A DNA stretch of 64,000 nt, from contig LUCM01006476.1 of assembly GCA_008360955.1 (NCBI GenBank), forward strand, positions 7,693-71,692, written 5' to 3'. This document shows, one piece after another, positions 12,478 through 27,400 of the stretch (the first letter of the stretch is position 1; each line of letters starts with the position of its first letter). Origin of the DNA: Fasciolopsis buskii (lineage: Eukaryota > Platyhelminthes > Trematoda > Plagiorchiida > Fasciolidae). The notes beneath the pieces are model-generated. The model was not told the origin of the DNA. It saw only the letters and a program-made list of their open reading frames with translations, and made no database searches. A program made the position numbers and the translations under genes.

Positions 12478-15400
12478 GTAGTTTGTTTTGCTGGCATATT
12501 CGCACGTTTTTTGCCAATGTATTTTTTGTTTGCTTGATGCGTGGCTCAGCGGAGAGACAAAAATCGTGATTCGATGGGGTTTTCATATTGCAGTTGCGTG
12601 CAAGTTATGGATCGATGAATCACTTGTGTGAGAAACAACATTACCGACGGTGTTCGAATGAGTTAAACGTCTCTTACCCCAAGAGTTCAGAGCTTCGAGT
12701 TCTAGATCCACTGGTCACTTTGGTGGTGAATGGAAATTTGCTTTCTCGCGGCTCATTATCGCATCTGCCCTAATACGAACGTATTTGGTTCTATGCCACT
12801 TGAAGTGTCAGGGTAATTGTTGTCGGTACCCCACGCAAACCATGGACAGTAGCCATAGTGCCATTTTCTGACGAATCTGAATGGTTGGAGGGGTGTGTTT
12901 GTACAGTTAGACTGTGTTCCATGTGTTGGCTGCAACATCATCTTATCTCCCACCACCTGTGTAGGTCCATTCCCTGTTCCCCCTGGATGTTCTTTATTTT
13001 TTTATGGAAACGTGTAACTCTGGGGAAAAGGCAGCGGCCAGTGAGGCTTGCCTTGTTGTTTAACGCTGAAGGATGATGATGATGATTAAATAAAGTTGGC
13101 TATGCTGCGTGTTTCGCATTTCCATAGGTAGGCTTTTCTTCTCTCGAGGTAAAAAGTTGTAACTTAGTGGTCACAAGTAGTTTTTGGGTGACGTTGCGGC
13201 AACGTATAAATACCCTAATCAGTAAACAGTAACGAACATCAACACGTAACATATCCCTGAGATCCTCACGGCCGTCAGATGATTGACATGAGAGGTTGGT
13301 AATGTTGTCATGGTTTTTAGCCTCAAGGGAAAAGCAGAACGTATTTGAAAGGAAATCGGGAGGTGGAAACTGCGGGGTTGTCGGTCTAAATAACAACGAT
13401 GAACTAAATTTGGGTTGAAAAGTAAGCGACAATTCTCAGAATGAAGGTTACGTAAGCGAATCGTGATAACAAAACAAACAGAAATCATTTCGGAACACGT
13501 GATGAAAAATTGAAAACAAACATCATGCTGCTTTTATCTATCACATATGAACTTAAATAGTCTTGTGCCATTAATTCTTAAGCTCAAGGCTACCTGTTTC
13601 TCATTCTTTATTCCTTTTATTCGGCCCTAGTGGTAATTGAGTCACGATTCTTTCGTTACACTTGCGCATGAAGTGTTTACTAGAAAACATACTAACTCAT
13701 CCTAATCGTATACATTTCCACACTTGTACCACCGCATTTTGTTATTGATCACGTTTTTCCCAAAACAGTTATACGGATATTTGTGACCCTTTGTGAAATA
13801 GTAATAATGACAAGGACAGTGGAACTTCTCTGCTTTGTCTATTTTCGTAATTTTAGGTTGTTCTCTCTATCCAACTATACGATTGATTTAAATTCTGTGT
13901 AAAAATGCGCATTTTGGTATAGCGTTTAGGTATTTTCTTCCTCATGCGATGAGAAAACGCACTATATCCGCTAAGGCTTATTATATAGTGTAGGCTGGGT
14001 GAGGAAGGGCCACCATGATTTTGAGAATTGGAATGGAATAGAATGGTCACCTAAGTTCTCGGTAGGTCGATATGTTACTCTCTTAATGTGGAAAACCAAA
14101 GGACCGTTTTAGAAAGCAAACCCTAAATTCTAGAAATTTAACCTTCACAAAATTACTAGGACTTATATTTCATTTATTTTTTTTCTCACGTTATGAGTTC
14201 CCATAACAACCCCCATGCTGTCCTAGACGGCTTCCTTAGACACATATGCTACCTGTCAGGATCCGTGTGATTTTTAGAATTTCATTGCGGTTAATTACAA
14301 GTAGATTGGTTCGGCGCATTGCGTCAAAGGATCACACTATTCCCCTTTTTCGTAATAAACCTCTTTTATGTGTTCATAATCACTGATTCTACTCATTTTT
14401 GTCTGTTGCATGCTTGTTTTTGGCATTTGTTGTCGTCAGGTTTATCAGTTCCAAACCGGCCAAAGTACTCGAGGTCGCGCTGATCAGTTTCCTGACCACC
14501 TCGGTCGGTTTTGTTCTGATCTGGCTCATTGACGACTGTAGTCCGATCGCCTATACGACCAGTCCGAATCCGTTAAAGGTAAACACCGGTTGTTTTTCTC
14601 AGATCTTTATTACCTGTGCAGTTGTGCAGACGTTGGTTTCTTTTCCTTCTGGGGCTCCCTTAGACCTTGCGATCCCGACCAGGCTAAGTTCAGTGTGCAA
14701 GACGACTGCCGTTCACATAATCAAATCTCAGTGTCAAACGTGACTAGCACTACGAATGTGCCTTGTGAGCTGATTGTTTGTATTTTTGTCCATTGCCTCT
14801 ATAATATCTGTTCTTATGTTTCAAATGTGAGCGCATAGCATAATAATGGACACATTTTGAGGACACTGGCGTGTTTGAGATGTAATTTTCACTGAGATAA
14901 ACCCTTGGAAAACAAAGTCAGTTGCACTATTTTCGCGCTGCGAACGCATGGAACAAGAATCCGGCTCATACTCGCTCGTTTTCATTAGGTCTATCGCAGA
15001 TGACAATAAGGGCAGCAGACCACATCGCCAAATGACCACAAAATAGGATACGTCCAATTAACAGTAACATGTAAACTTTGTAGAAATTATCCCGGCACGT
15101 TGTTTTTTTATATATCGTTTCTGCTTAGTTTCATGCTACATACGATACAGCAATCCTTGGCAATGGGATAAACACGTTTATTGTAATTTTCTGTTTTAGG
15201 GTGCTACTGTAAAAGCAAATATACGTAGAATAAAAGTTACAACCGAAAAAATAAATCAAAAAGCAAAGGGAAGAGTCTTTCTGACAATCGAGGTGTCGCA
15301 GTTTATGGAGTGGTCCAAGTGCCAGGGAACCCAACGTAACTCTAGCGTATTACTGCTGCGACATAGCGATTCAACAAATGTTTGACCTGCACGGACCATT

Positions 15401-18400
15401 GAATCAGTCTTGGAGTGTTAAATAAAATTGCAGTTTTATGACAATGAGGGATTGTCAGCCGGTGGGTAAAAATGAATTGAGTTTTGGGGATAACAGTGAG
15501 CATGTGCCGCTGAACCGATGGTCCATTGATCGAGTCCATGGACTGCAATGTAAAATCTGGATTTAGGACTTCCGCAGGGCAGCACTTAGATAGAACATTT
15601 TACATTATATTTCAATGGGTTTATATTGTTAAATTAAAGAATTTCCCTGTCAGGTACACAATAAAATTTGGATGTAAATGGTCTACATTTCAGTGACGGA
15701 AAAGTTCAAACACGTCTCGCGTTCATGATGTAGGCACATGCTACTCATAAGTAGCATATATATAGTATGCAAATAAGGCGGAAAATTGCGAAATCAATTC
15801 ATGCTGCCCTCCGGATCGGGGAGTGTCGTCAACACCGTTAGTGACTCATCACCTCTTAGCAAAAGCAGCTGCAATACATCTCTTTGATTATGCGATTAAT
15901 TATGCCATTACTCATCTGGTTCGGCCGTCGTGTCGAGCTGCAATCTTTCCCATAATTCTTTTCAACGCACTCATTTAATGAGTTTATATCTGGTAGGACT
16001 CAGTCACTCACCCGCATATTGTAATACTTTCTAGCTCACTTTTTCTCTTTCGCAGAATCGGTCAGTAGTCTTTTAGCCAACGTGGCCAAAACACGTCTAG
16101 AATGCGCCGCACTTAACGTTATCTGTTCAGTTTAGTGGTTTATGATCTCGAAGGATACGGAGCAGGTGCTCGTCTGGGGGAGGAGTTGGAAGGTTAGGCC
16201 TCAAAATCTTCCGAACTATGTGCTATTCTCTTCAGTGGTCTATAACTGAGTATCCTTTCTAGTTCACAGAGCCCTGTTATCAATATTTCATTGCTTTCCT
16301 AATGACCATTTAAAAAAGGTTACAAGTATGGACGATCCGAATGTATCGTTCGCTTCCATTGACGACCTCGATAATTTATTTTTAGCGACTGAAATTGCCA
16401 ACGTCTTGGTTTTTTTGTCGCCATTTTTGGATTTCAGGCATGGCTTCAAATGAGCCCCGGAACCAGGTGGGTTGGCACCTTTATCACTGCGGTCCACGGG
16501 AGGAGACCCTAACCTGACGGTGAACTGCTAAACGCAGGCAGAAGCAGTCTATATCCAGGGGTTAAGCTAATTTTAAACTGACGGGGCTCTTATCTAGTCA
16601 AGGGAATATGCGTTCGTGATGCCTTTGCACCCTGCTTACATGTTTTGTTAGAAGCGGCTCAAAATATTCAAAACCGACATACGTGAATTCACTTCTATTT
16701 AAGTAGCGGTCTGTTTTTGGTATGAGGTGCCCTAATTTTCTCCCTTGTTGGCCGTGCAGTGTCTGCAATAGAAGTAGTTTCGTAACATGCCCTTGACTAC
16801 AAAGTGCCCGTGAATAACTCAGTAATGATAATTTCCTGATATAACCAGTGACGGTCACACGTGTCCTGGGCGGCATAACTAAATTCCCAACGTTAAATGG
16901 ACGGAGAGCTGATAATCGTAAACATGCCCGTAATCAATCGGCTCTTTAATCGGGAGGGGATAAATTGTTTGTGAGCGACCTGATAATGTCTGCCGTTAGG
17001 AGATAGATGTAGGTCCCTATGGGAAACTTCTGTTTTCACTACACAAATTAGAAGGGTTTGCACCGTCCGAAGTCTAAAACGGTCCATCTCAACAGTACGG
17101 GCCACGTTTTTACACCACCAACTGCTTCTATTTATCTGTCATCTCGGGTAATTACCACGATAGCGTTTATTTGTACTTCCTGGCTAAACGCATTTATTAC
17201 ATTGCTAAAAACGTCTCTGTGGTCAAATCTACCAGATAGTGTTGTAGGACCTGATTTATTTTTTCCACATTTGCACAACCCTGCAGAAAGAATTTCTCGG
17301 TTTATCAGATAGAAATTGTTTTGTCATCCTCTGACATACTTCTTTTCATGCAAGCCGCTTCCTTAGTTTCAAAGACTAACGTGCTTCCTGGCTCTCATCT
17401 AATTCAACAGTTGTGACGTGAGGTCTCTGGGCATTCGTGTCATTTAGGCTGTGAGTCGAGGCTGATTCTAATAACGTTTGTTCGAGAGAGCCGTTCACAT
17501 GATAAACGTCATCTTTACCACCAGCTGGTTTTTCTGAAACCCATTATGGCTTCGGTTTATCAACTAAAATCGGTATCTAAGTACTGTATCCCTCCGTGCT
17601 TGTCAGTAGTATTTCCTTCATTTGGTTTCAGTTGTTAACGCCTTGCCATGAAATGGACGGTTTCAGTGTAGGCAGCGTATTTTCCACTCAAGCTTTATGG
17701 ATTTGTGTAATCTCCCGAAAGTCGATTAAGGTTACTCTGAGGGGTTTCGTGATAGTCATCACGGCACAAGCACTATTAGCGGTCTTACTGGTCAAAAGCT
17801 GTAGCTTCCGGTCAGACTAACTTTTTTCATTAGTGGTACACCAGTGGAAGCTATATCCGACCCATTTCCAAAAGACTCGCATACTTATCCCAAGGGCTTG
17901 GGACGTATGAACGATCCACAATTTACACTCGATTGGAAAGGGAGGCAAACAAAAGGAGTCTGCTGCGTTCATTCTTTTTTTGCTTCACCCATATAATCTA
18001 CGTTATCCCCACCGAATTTCGTTCGCCAACTCTCCTTATGGCCTAATAAGCGCTTTTTACCGCAAAGATGATTCCCATTATAGATTCGTATGCCTGGACT
18101 GTTGGTAGTCCTGCCAATGCACAAGTGGTTTTGTTAATTTCTCTGTTTGATCTACCCAGGATTCGTGGATAGAATTGGCTAGATTTGTTGTGATGTGCGA
18201 CTGACGATGATGTATTTTTGAGTTTTATACATCATTTGTGACCGACAGTCTAGCGTCTCAGACTGTTGAAGATTTTGATTGCAGTACGCTTGACTCAAAC
18301 GACAACTCAGTTTTGGCTTAACTGGGAGATAAGAGAAGACTGAAATATGCACACTGGGGGACCTAAGGAGGAACCTGGGTGGGGGGATTGCCTGAGGATT

Positions 18401-21400
18401 AAGTTTTCAGGGCAACAAACAACAGAGAGTTCGGGCAAACGAGAGAAAATAAGGGACAATAATAATGACAGAAGAAAGAGTCTTAGAGATGAATAATTGT
18501 GAACCACGACTTTATATTGGACATTACGCAGGAGTGGTTCATCGATATGTAGACCTTTTAGTTGAATCCGATCTAGAGAAGATAAGGGACGTTTACTTCC
18601 TTTTAACGATGAAACGATCATGTGTCACAAGGTCTGTTGAGAAGACTTGTATCGATCTTAAATGTATTGTACTATGAAAATTCAGGGTGGGTTTATTCAT
18701 ATTTGTTATAGAGTGCATCTGCTGCTGCGTCTTGTCTGAAAAATGAAAAGTTGGACTTCTCTTACTAAGTAGGGGTTTCCGATTAAGGATATGCTGATGA
18801 TGTTGTCTTGCTTAACGAAAATGTTCCGGCAATTTGATGCTCTTTGAATCACTTGTCAATTGAGGCATTCAGATGTAGCATGTGGTTCTCAACTTCCGCA
18901 AGACTGAAAAATCCTGTCTTCGTCTACCTTTTGTGGTCACAAGCCGACTATATTTGATAGCTTCGGGTACATTGGAGCCTTGGTTGCGTGTGTAGATAAT
19001 GTCGTGATGGAGATCACATAACATTTTGCAATAGGAGCTTTTGCGAAACCACGAGATATATCACCGCAATGAAATCCTCCCTTTTCACAAAGAGAGCGGT
19101 CTATAAAACCACAGCCTGCGGTATTCTGCTCTACGATTAAGGGCGCTCTGCATCTATCGGCGTTCGACCGCTGATTTCTCTGAAAACAATGGTAAAGTCT
19201 GTTGGGAGCGTCAAGCGAGCAAGGCCGAGGTTTGTGGTCACCTTTTAGATGCTGGTCATTGCTCTCTGATCAAGGTAACCACTATACACGATCTTTCATA
19301 GTTTGATCACGTTCGTCATATTCCTGCCTACCAGAGAGACTGTGATTTGGAAGTAGAGATATAACAAAGTTAGCCTCAATTTTTGTGTCATTTAGGCACC
19401 ACAACTGCGCCAGCAAGGTCGGAAGTGGGCATCTCAGACTCCAAGTTGGCTGCTTGCCTTGAATACCTCTAGAAATTTCCCCAGACGACCGTGCATCTCA
19501 ATCGCCCTCTGCTGGGGAAGCTCGGCGCAGTCCACTGGGTTGATTCAGTCAGTCTAGAGGAGACAGCTATACCCGGATTTCAAGCAAACGACAGACGGGG
19601 CACGAAACTTGCTGCCCTGCTCATCGGCAGCTTTAGCAGAAGGATGTACTGGGTACCCAGGATGTCTTTCTGGCCTCACCTGAAGGGCATAAAAACTGAG
19701 TAGCCAGTCATCGTCCCCAAGGGGTTACGAGACCCTCAGATAGTCCCACTGCTCTTTAATTTAGACCGTTTCGTTTGGGCGCAGTGTCCAGCCCACTAGC
19801 AAACCGCGGATTGCGGTGGAGAGGTGATGTGAGGGTGCCGAACGAAGGGGTTAGCATGTGTGAATCCCGGGGATTTCTGCAAAATAAATGAGTAAAATCA
19901 GTTACCACTGATCTTCTTCATTGCAGTGACGCACGAGATGATCTCAACGTGCTGGAGACTGCTGAGGTCGAGGTTAGTGGTTGTATGTTGAGCTGGCGCC
20001 CTATAACCCAAAAAGCGCAAAATAAAAGTGATAAAAATGTAGGAATACAAATCACTGTTTTTCCTGTGCTCAAACTGGCCGTCTGCAAATATAATGCTTT
20101 TACTTACCTTTTTCTGTTAGTGTAACGTTTTGTACAGTGTAGTAAGGCAAATAAAACATGGGTGACCTTGATTGCCAAGGTAAACTTGTCGGTACATAAA
20201 TAGTGAAATCTTACTGGAGTATGAAAGTTTTATAAATGGTTTTGAAAGGGTCTTAGGTTTTATCCTAGTTTGCATTTTTAAATAACCACAAGCTCGCTTA
20301 TCCAACGGAAACACTTATTTTTGATGGAAAATCCTACCCAAAATCACGTTCTAGTTGTCTGCGGGAATGAGTACGGATTAATTGCGCAATAAAACAGGGA
20401 ATATAATCATTCTACATAATGGTATGAAATACTGAGTGCCTTAGTCTAGCGACCCGTTAATTTTGTTGATGGGTGCACGGCATGTTGTGGTCCGTAGAAA
20501 TCCCATCTTAATTGGTTACTCTTCCACGAATAATATGAAAAATCCCTAAATATGGATCAAAATGAAGTCCACTACACAGGGGAAATTTTGCCGTTGTGGT
20601 GGGTGCATTCCTTAGATTCCAGAAAATTAGGTGATATAAGAAACGATATTCTCCGAAGTTCGATGAACAATTTATCATGAGCAGAGTGGTTTTCTTTAAC
20701 TTTGACGTAAATTAGGTAAACCCACATTCGGGCTCAGAGGACGCTTCTTATATAGCGTATCACTGCGTGAATCCTGATCATACACAAAATATATTTCGTG
20801 CACTGACGAGATAATTCAGTCAGCTACCTAACCACTATGCGCTGATGTAGAAATGCTAAATGTTCCTGGAGTATTAGATGATACACTTTGATACTGGAGG
20901 TGCCGGACGCCACATCAAAAAGAACAAAAAAAGCTGTCAAAGGATAGTGGCAAGTTCATCGATTGCTATTGTTTGTTGATGTTGGATTTCTTGCGTTCAA
21001 GCCTTTGTGAATAAATCTCTGTTCTTCCTACCGGGCTGGTCATACTTGATGGTTTTGTTATACGTTTGGTGGCTAAAATGGAATACCGAGTAAATTTCAA
21101 ACCTATTTGCTCGCTAGATAATATCCAAGCTTTCGGCGTATTATCGAAAAGAGTAGTCAGTTCTTCATAAATAAAAAGAAAGCATTTGTTTCTTTATGCT
21201 GTTGCCTGTTGAGACAGAACGTTCTCATATGATGTTTGTTGCAAGAGTTTCGGTAATACCTGTATACGTGGATATGGTACAAATTAAGGCTCTTGTACAA
21301 TTTCTTCGCTCTGTGAAACTCCAATGCGAGGTTCCCACAACGTAGCATTCAACTCTCAAAGCAGAAAAAATATTGTAGCATCGGGCAGATTTCGGCTTTC

Positions 21401-24400
21401 ATTATTCGCCGATAAAGGTGTTCGATGTCTGGAAATTTAAGTCCACGGTGCACGCAACACAACAAACAAACACAAGTGTTAAAGTCGTAAACTAGAGAGA
21501 AAAATAGAATTCATTAGATTGTCGAAAATCTAATCAAGTTGTTCATGCGGTGAAAACGATTCACGTAGAGGCGAATTCACAATAACGGAAGTTTGAAAAT
21601 TGGAAAATGTTTACAGTTTTGGCGCAACCAGAAGACAGATTCAGCTATGAAATGTGAGGGTATCGAATATTGGACAGAAGAACAAATAAAGGTTGGCGAA
21701 AACTTCGTTGACGCAAATCCATCAGGACAGCAGATTCACCTGGCAATGGTGGTATCTTGCTACCGAATGACAATTAGTCGGTGCTCAATGTGGGCCATTT
21801 CTTTACACACTTATCGCAAGAACCCGGAAAATTTTCTCCGGGGTTTGCAAATTTAAACAAGTAATATCAATGACTGCGAAGTAGAGGGCACATTTATGTC
21901 CCTCTGTTGCTCCGAAAAATTACGTTTGTATGGTTTTGTGGATAATTAAAAATCACACTACTTATAATTAGCCTATGCGAATAAGCAAAATTAGTTCACG
22001 ACCCAATCCGATCTCAACAGCCCTCGCATCACAATAAACGACTGAGCTAATCCGCTGTTTGTCGGTCTAAGATGAGGTGAAAAGATACTTTCTATTTCGT
22101 TTAGAGTGTAATCAGTTGTGCATATCGGAAAAGACTGCAGCTATCGGCCATAGTCGCGACCTTTATTGACTGATTAACGGTAGTAGTCCACGGAAGCTAA
22201 GTAATCATGGAATCCGATGGTACAGTAGTTTATCTAGGGAGCATTGTGCAGAGCCACATAGGGTACAGTTTAGTTAACTCATTGTACAGTGGACCTTTAT
22301 AAATATTTCCGCAAGTGAAAAAAATCAGCTGAATATCCTCCGGCTCAGACCGTCTATCTCCATTCTTCTTGAGCGGCTGCAATGTTAATATCTGAGTTAA
22401 TAAAACTGCTGGGGTCAGTTTGGGAAAGGGGACAAATTCCTGAAGAACTAACTGGACCCGTGACCATACTGATTTGCGAGGAATTCGATTGGTTCTCGTA
22501 TGAAAATCACGAAGAAACCAGTTTGGTGGGCACGGCAGCCAAACCGTTCGCAGAGACAATCCATCACCGATTGTCCAGTACTCGCGAAAGGTGTACATGT
22601 GCATGTACATGTTGATCAAACGTTCATTTTGGGAAAAATCCTAGAACATAGGCGCACACTCCGTAAACTCACGACTTTTCTCCTTCTTGATCTGAAATCG
22701 GCATTCGACTCAGTCGATCGTTCAATTCTGTGACGCTGCATCTCGCTGAATGATATGCCAAAGAATTTTCTTTCACTTCTTCAATATCTGTATTTAAACA
22801 GACGAGGTGGAACCCATGTTCACGGCGGTTTCATCTGAGTTGCCCACGAAAGGCGATGCTCGTCAGGGTTTCTCCTTCCATCTTTTCTTTTTAACTTTGT
22901 CATTGCATTAATGATAAATTGACTCTATCCTTCTGTGACAGTATTGCTCGAACAGAAAATTGTCTGACTTAGAGTATGCAGACGATGTTGCGCTGCTTAA
23001 CAAAGACCCAAGTAAGTTGCAAGTTTTCCTCGATCATCTGAACGATATTGTAGGTATGTTTGGTATGCATTTTGAACCTTCGACGTGTGAAGTTCTGTTG
23101 CAGTATTAGATTGACTATAAGCCTAACCTTATTCTTGAAGAGGAAGGTTTGGGTGAACTGGACAGCTTCGGTTGTTTGGTTGGCTGTGTGTCACTTGGCA
23201 GTCCTATATCTGATGAAGTGTCTCTGCGGATATAGAAGCCTCAATTGATATTCACAATTTGAGGCATCCGTGGGTTCGGCGTGACATCTGATTATTGATT
23301 GGAGGTCGAGTTTACGTAATAACAGTCAGGTCGATTGCACTATATGGCTCAAAAATACGGCCGTTCTGTAGAGAAGGTCCAAAAACATCGTTGTCTTTGG
23401 AGTTTTGTCATTTTATGGTTGGGGGAAGTTTGACAATAACTCCAAGATCAGCCGTAAGATACTGGGCTGTTAGGGTTCAATCTTCAGAACGAACCCTGAA
23501 TGTGAGTAGATAAATATGACCCGGGGCGTGCTTTTCGTAAGCCTACAGAGCGCCCGCTTCGTTGTCAGCTTTTCTCCCGAGGAGATAGTGTTTGGAATAT
23601 GATTCGTGGTGGCTAGCTGAAGACATAGGAAAACATTACGAAAACTTTAGCAAGTGGATTTGCTCCTGCAGGTCCAGTTAGATTGCTGGGTTGGGGTCCA
23701 CGGGATCCCCCTCTTCAAGCGACGATTGGAGATATGGCTCAGTGACGCAGTCAGTGGCGTTCGTCTTCTTTATGGTTATTCAGCTAATTACCTTGTGTTT
23801 GATTCTTCGTTGTTTACCTTTTTCGCTTTTGAGTAGGTGATACTGTTAGGTAACAGGCATTTTGGTGGAAGTTGATTAGTGGATGTAAAAACTGTTAATC
23901 TGAACCATCATAGTTTGTGATGATTTGGACATAAAACACAGATTCAACCAGGACGCACTTATGTATACCGGATCGCATGTCAGACCTATACAAACGAGGT
24001 CTCAATAGGCTCGTTGAATGGCTTCTCCCAATAGTTTTACATAATTCTGAAGTACCGCTAGAAGTGGTGTAGTTAAATGTTAGTAGCTTATTTTGGGAAA
24101 ATTTTGTTATGGTCATTTTGCGTGTCTACTGACCCCATCACATCTGATCTGTCAAGACGGGCTTCATCATGAACGCGTCACCGGTAAGTGTTAGCTTCTG
24201 ATCAAGTCGAATAAAATTCATTCAAGTTGCTGTTCCCTTGGTTTCTCGCTAAAAATGAAATAGTTTGTTTGAATTACGGCAATAATTTCATCCATTTCTG
24301 TTTTCATCTCTTTCTTGTACTTCAAAGAATACCTTTTCTACATGGAATTTTATGCCTAACATCTATTCACAAATTGGATGTTCATTAGTTTACTAACTAC

Positions 24401-27400
24401 TTCTCGTTGTCCATTGGATTCCTCAGTTTGATTTCCCATGCCCCATCCGCTCCGTTTCTTACCGTTTCCATTTGACAGTTGATGTGTGCGGATAATGAAT
24501 TCAACTCTCTTTCTTCGCTGCTGTTCACCACACCGGAGCGTTCTTTGCGCACACTGTTTCACGATCCACCTTCTTCGTTCAAAGTGTCCAGTCTCATCAT
24601 CTTTTTTATGATCTACTATTTCATTGCTTGTATCACCTACGGACTGGCTGTCCCCGCTGGCCTGTTTATTCCATCTTTGCTTATCGGTGCCAGTTGGGGT
24701 CGCGTTGTTGGTGAGTTTCTGTCATGTTCGATTTTTACTATTTAACGACTGTTTAGATTCTGTGCGTTGTTAGGTTGGCCTAACAGCTTTTGATATTCGG
24801 GAAACAAGACGACGTTTACAGTCCTAGAAATTTGCACAAAATCAAGCAAAGAGGAAGGTATGGCTAACGAAAGCGTTTGAAAAACAGCGCCCGGCTTTTT
24901 ATGATACAGTCAGGCTTTTTTCGAGCCCCAGGGCTCCTGTTTGCACAAAACGAAGGCAATGGGCTGGTACAAAATGCAAAGTCATGTACGTTGGCTACAT
25001 TGACAATAGGATACACTGGTCACGTCAATTTGGATAGTGACAGTTATTTTGCGCCTAGCTCCAATTTTTCGATTTCGGTGCTAACTTTCACGACCATTTT
25101 TTCCTCCCACCTTCCAAGACCCACACAAAGCCCAATTCTGCTACAACAGGAAACGTTCGAACATTGACGGAAAGGTGGAAACCCCAAGCAATAGAAACTA
25201 AGTCAACATATTATGTTGTAGTGAAATGGAAGAGACCTCTTTATTGTGCTCTTTGGTTGAACAACCAAACCGGAAGGAAGAATCAGCGAAGCTTGCGAGA
25301 AAAATTTCCCTAGGGGCATGGGGACAAATACAGAAATTCTAACAAAAATATCGAAAATCTAGTAATTTCTTAATCTACCAGTGAATTTAATTTCTCTGCA
25401 ACTTATGGTCTCTACCCTTGATGATTTTTTAGCCTTGCGAAACAGTCCCGGTTTGATCGGGAATGTGGTGTGCCATCAATTGCGCTACTCTCCAATTCTG
25501 TGCGGACAATCGTTTATTCCTATCTGGTAGGAATTTGCGACACAGTTCGCACCGCGCGACGACGTGGCGTTCTAACTCGACAGGGACTCTTAGTCAGATC
25601 GACCATATTGCAGTTAGCCACCGTTGGTGCGGTTCTGTCCAGAGCTGTAGGTCGTACTGGATCACGTACGTCGAATCGGACCATGCGTATGTTCTAATGC
25701 GATTTTTCCTGCAGCTGAATGGCCATCGACGCAGGCCACAGGGCTGATTGGCTGTCGAATGTTTATCTGATTCGGCTGTTCGCAACATCAATGAGCAGAA
25801 GCTATCCGAGGAACTAAGAACTCCGACGAGCAGCAATGTAGACGATCAGTGGGATCAAATTAAGCAAGCTATGCATTTGACAGCAGATTTCTCCTGTGGT
25901 CCTAGATTCAGCGTTCATCAAAGACACTGGATCTCGCAAGGGTCACTGGGTCTAATGGAGCAAAAACGCCAACTTCCTAACTGCAAGGAAATGAATAAGA
26001 TGCGTCGGCAGTTGCAGCGTCAGTTGGCGATAAGCCCTAGGAACGACCGCGAAAACTGGTGGGTTAAGGTAGCTAAAAAGATGGAGGAAGCGTCTGCTTC
26101 AAGTAATAGTCAAAGACTGTTTAAGCTTGTACGCGACAGCGGTGGGCGACACCGCGGCGAACTTCGGTTAGTGAAGTCGTGTGCGATAGGACTGGAGGGC
26201 TCGTCCTTGGTAGACATGAAAGACTGGACCGTTGGACAGAGCATTTCAAAGATCAGTTCAGCTGGTCCCACGCTAACGCATTTAGTCCGACGTCTTCAGC
26301 TGCAAATTCTTGGGAGCTGTCACTTGATCCCCCAACGGAAGTGAAGTGCAGTCGAATATCCGGCTTTTGATGAGGGAAACAGCAGCCGATCCCGACGACC
26401 TTCCCTCAGTTCTCTTCAAATTGGGTGGGGAAGCTCTGATGAAATCACTTACCGCCTTGCTTTAAAATATTTGGAACGAGGAGCGAATTTCGTTATCGTG
26501 GAGCGAGTCAGTGATTATACCCATCTTCAAGAGGAGTCACACGGAGTGGCTGTAGCAATCATCGTGGGATTAGTTTAATCCCGATAGTTGCTAAGTTCTT
26601 AGCTTCGACAATGCTGCGCTGTTTGATACCGATTCGCGAGAGTAATATCCGCGAACAACAGGCCGGATTTCGTCCAACTGGAGGTTGCGTCGACCAGATA
26701 TCCACTCTCCGACAGATACTCGGAACGCGCTACACGCACTGCCGCCCTATGATTGTAGTCTTTCTGGACTTGAAAGGTGCTTTCGACTCCGTGGATCGAC
26801 CAGCACTACTCAGTGCACTCCACCGGAAGGGTATGCCAACGAAGTTTGTAAACCTGTTGCGAGCATTATACTCGCATAATTGTGGTCGCGTGAGGGTGTA
26901 CGGTGAATTATCAAGTTTATTCGAAACGATTAGTGGCGTTCGACAAGGGTGTCCCATCCCTCCGTTCTTGTTCAACTTCGTCATGGACGAGGTGATGGAA
27001 GATGTTTTAGGAGGTCTCCGGGATGTAGGAGTCGAACTGGGAAGTGGAGGGATGCTGTGTGACCTAGATTATGCAGATGACGTTGTGTGCCTTTCCGAGT
27101 CTGCGGACCATGCACAACGGGCACTAGATAGACTGTCGAGATGGGTTGCTCGGTTTGGCATGTGCTTTGCCCCCTCAAAGTACAAAGTGCTGTTACAGGA
27201 CTGGACGACGGCAGCGCCGAACTTGATACTGGATGGAGAGAAAATAACGACTGTGGACCGTTTCACCTACCTTGTTAGCTGCGTGTCCAACGATGGTAGC
27301 TCGGGATTGGATGTAAGTATGCGTATATCCAAGGCTCGGGCAGCTTACGCTGGACTGAAGCACTTGTGGCGTCGGCGTGATATTTCACTGAAGTTGAAAG

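Noticed and set aside
12151..12537. 128-codon plus-strand ORF covering CLC exon a
   Set aside because: It is a shadow in the wrong frame; the real exon is 12359-12477 in a different frame.
24479..24745. Single-exon ORF of 88 codons
   Set aside because: Only the part to 24710 is coding; a donor GTGAGT follows and the remaining codons are intron.
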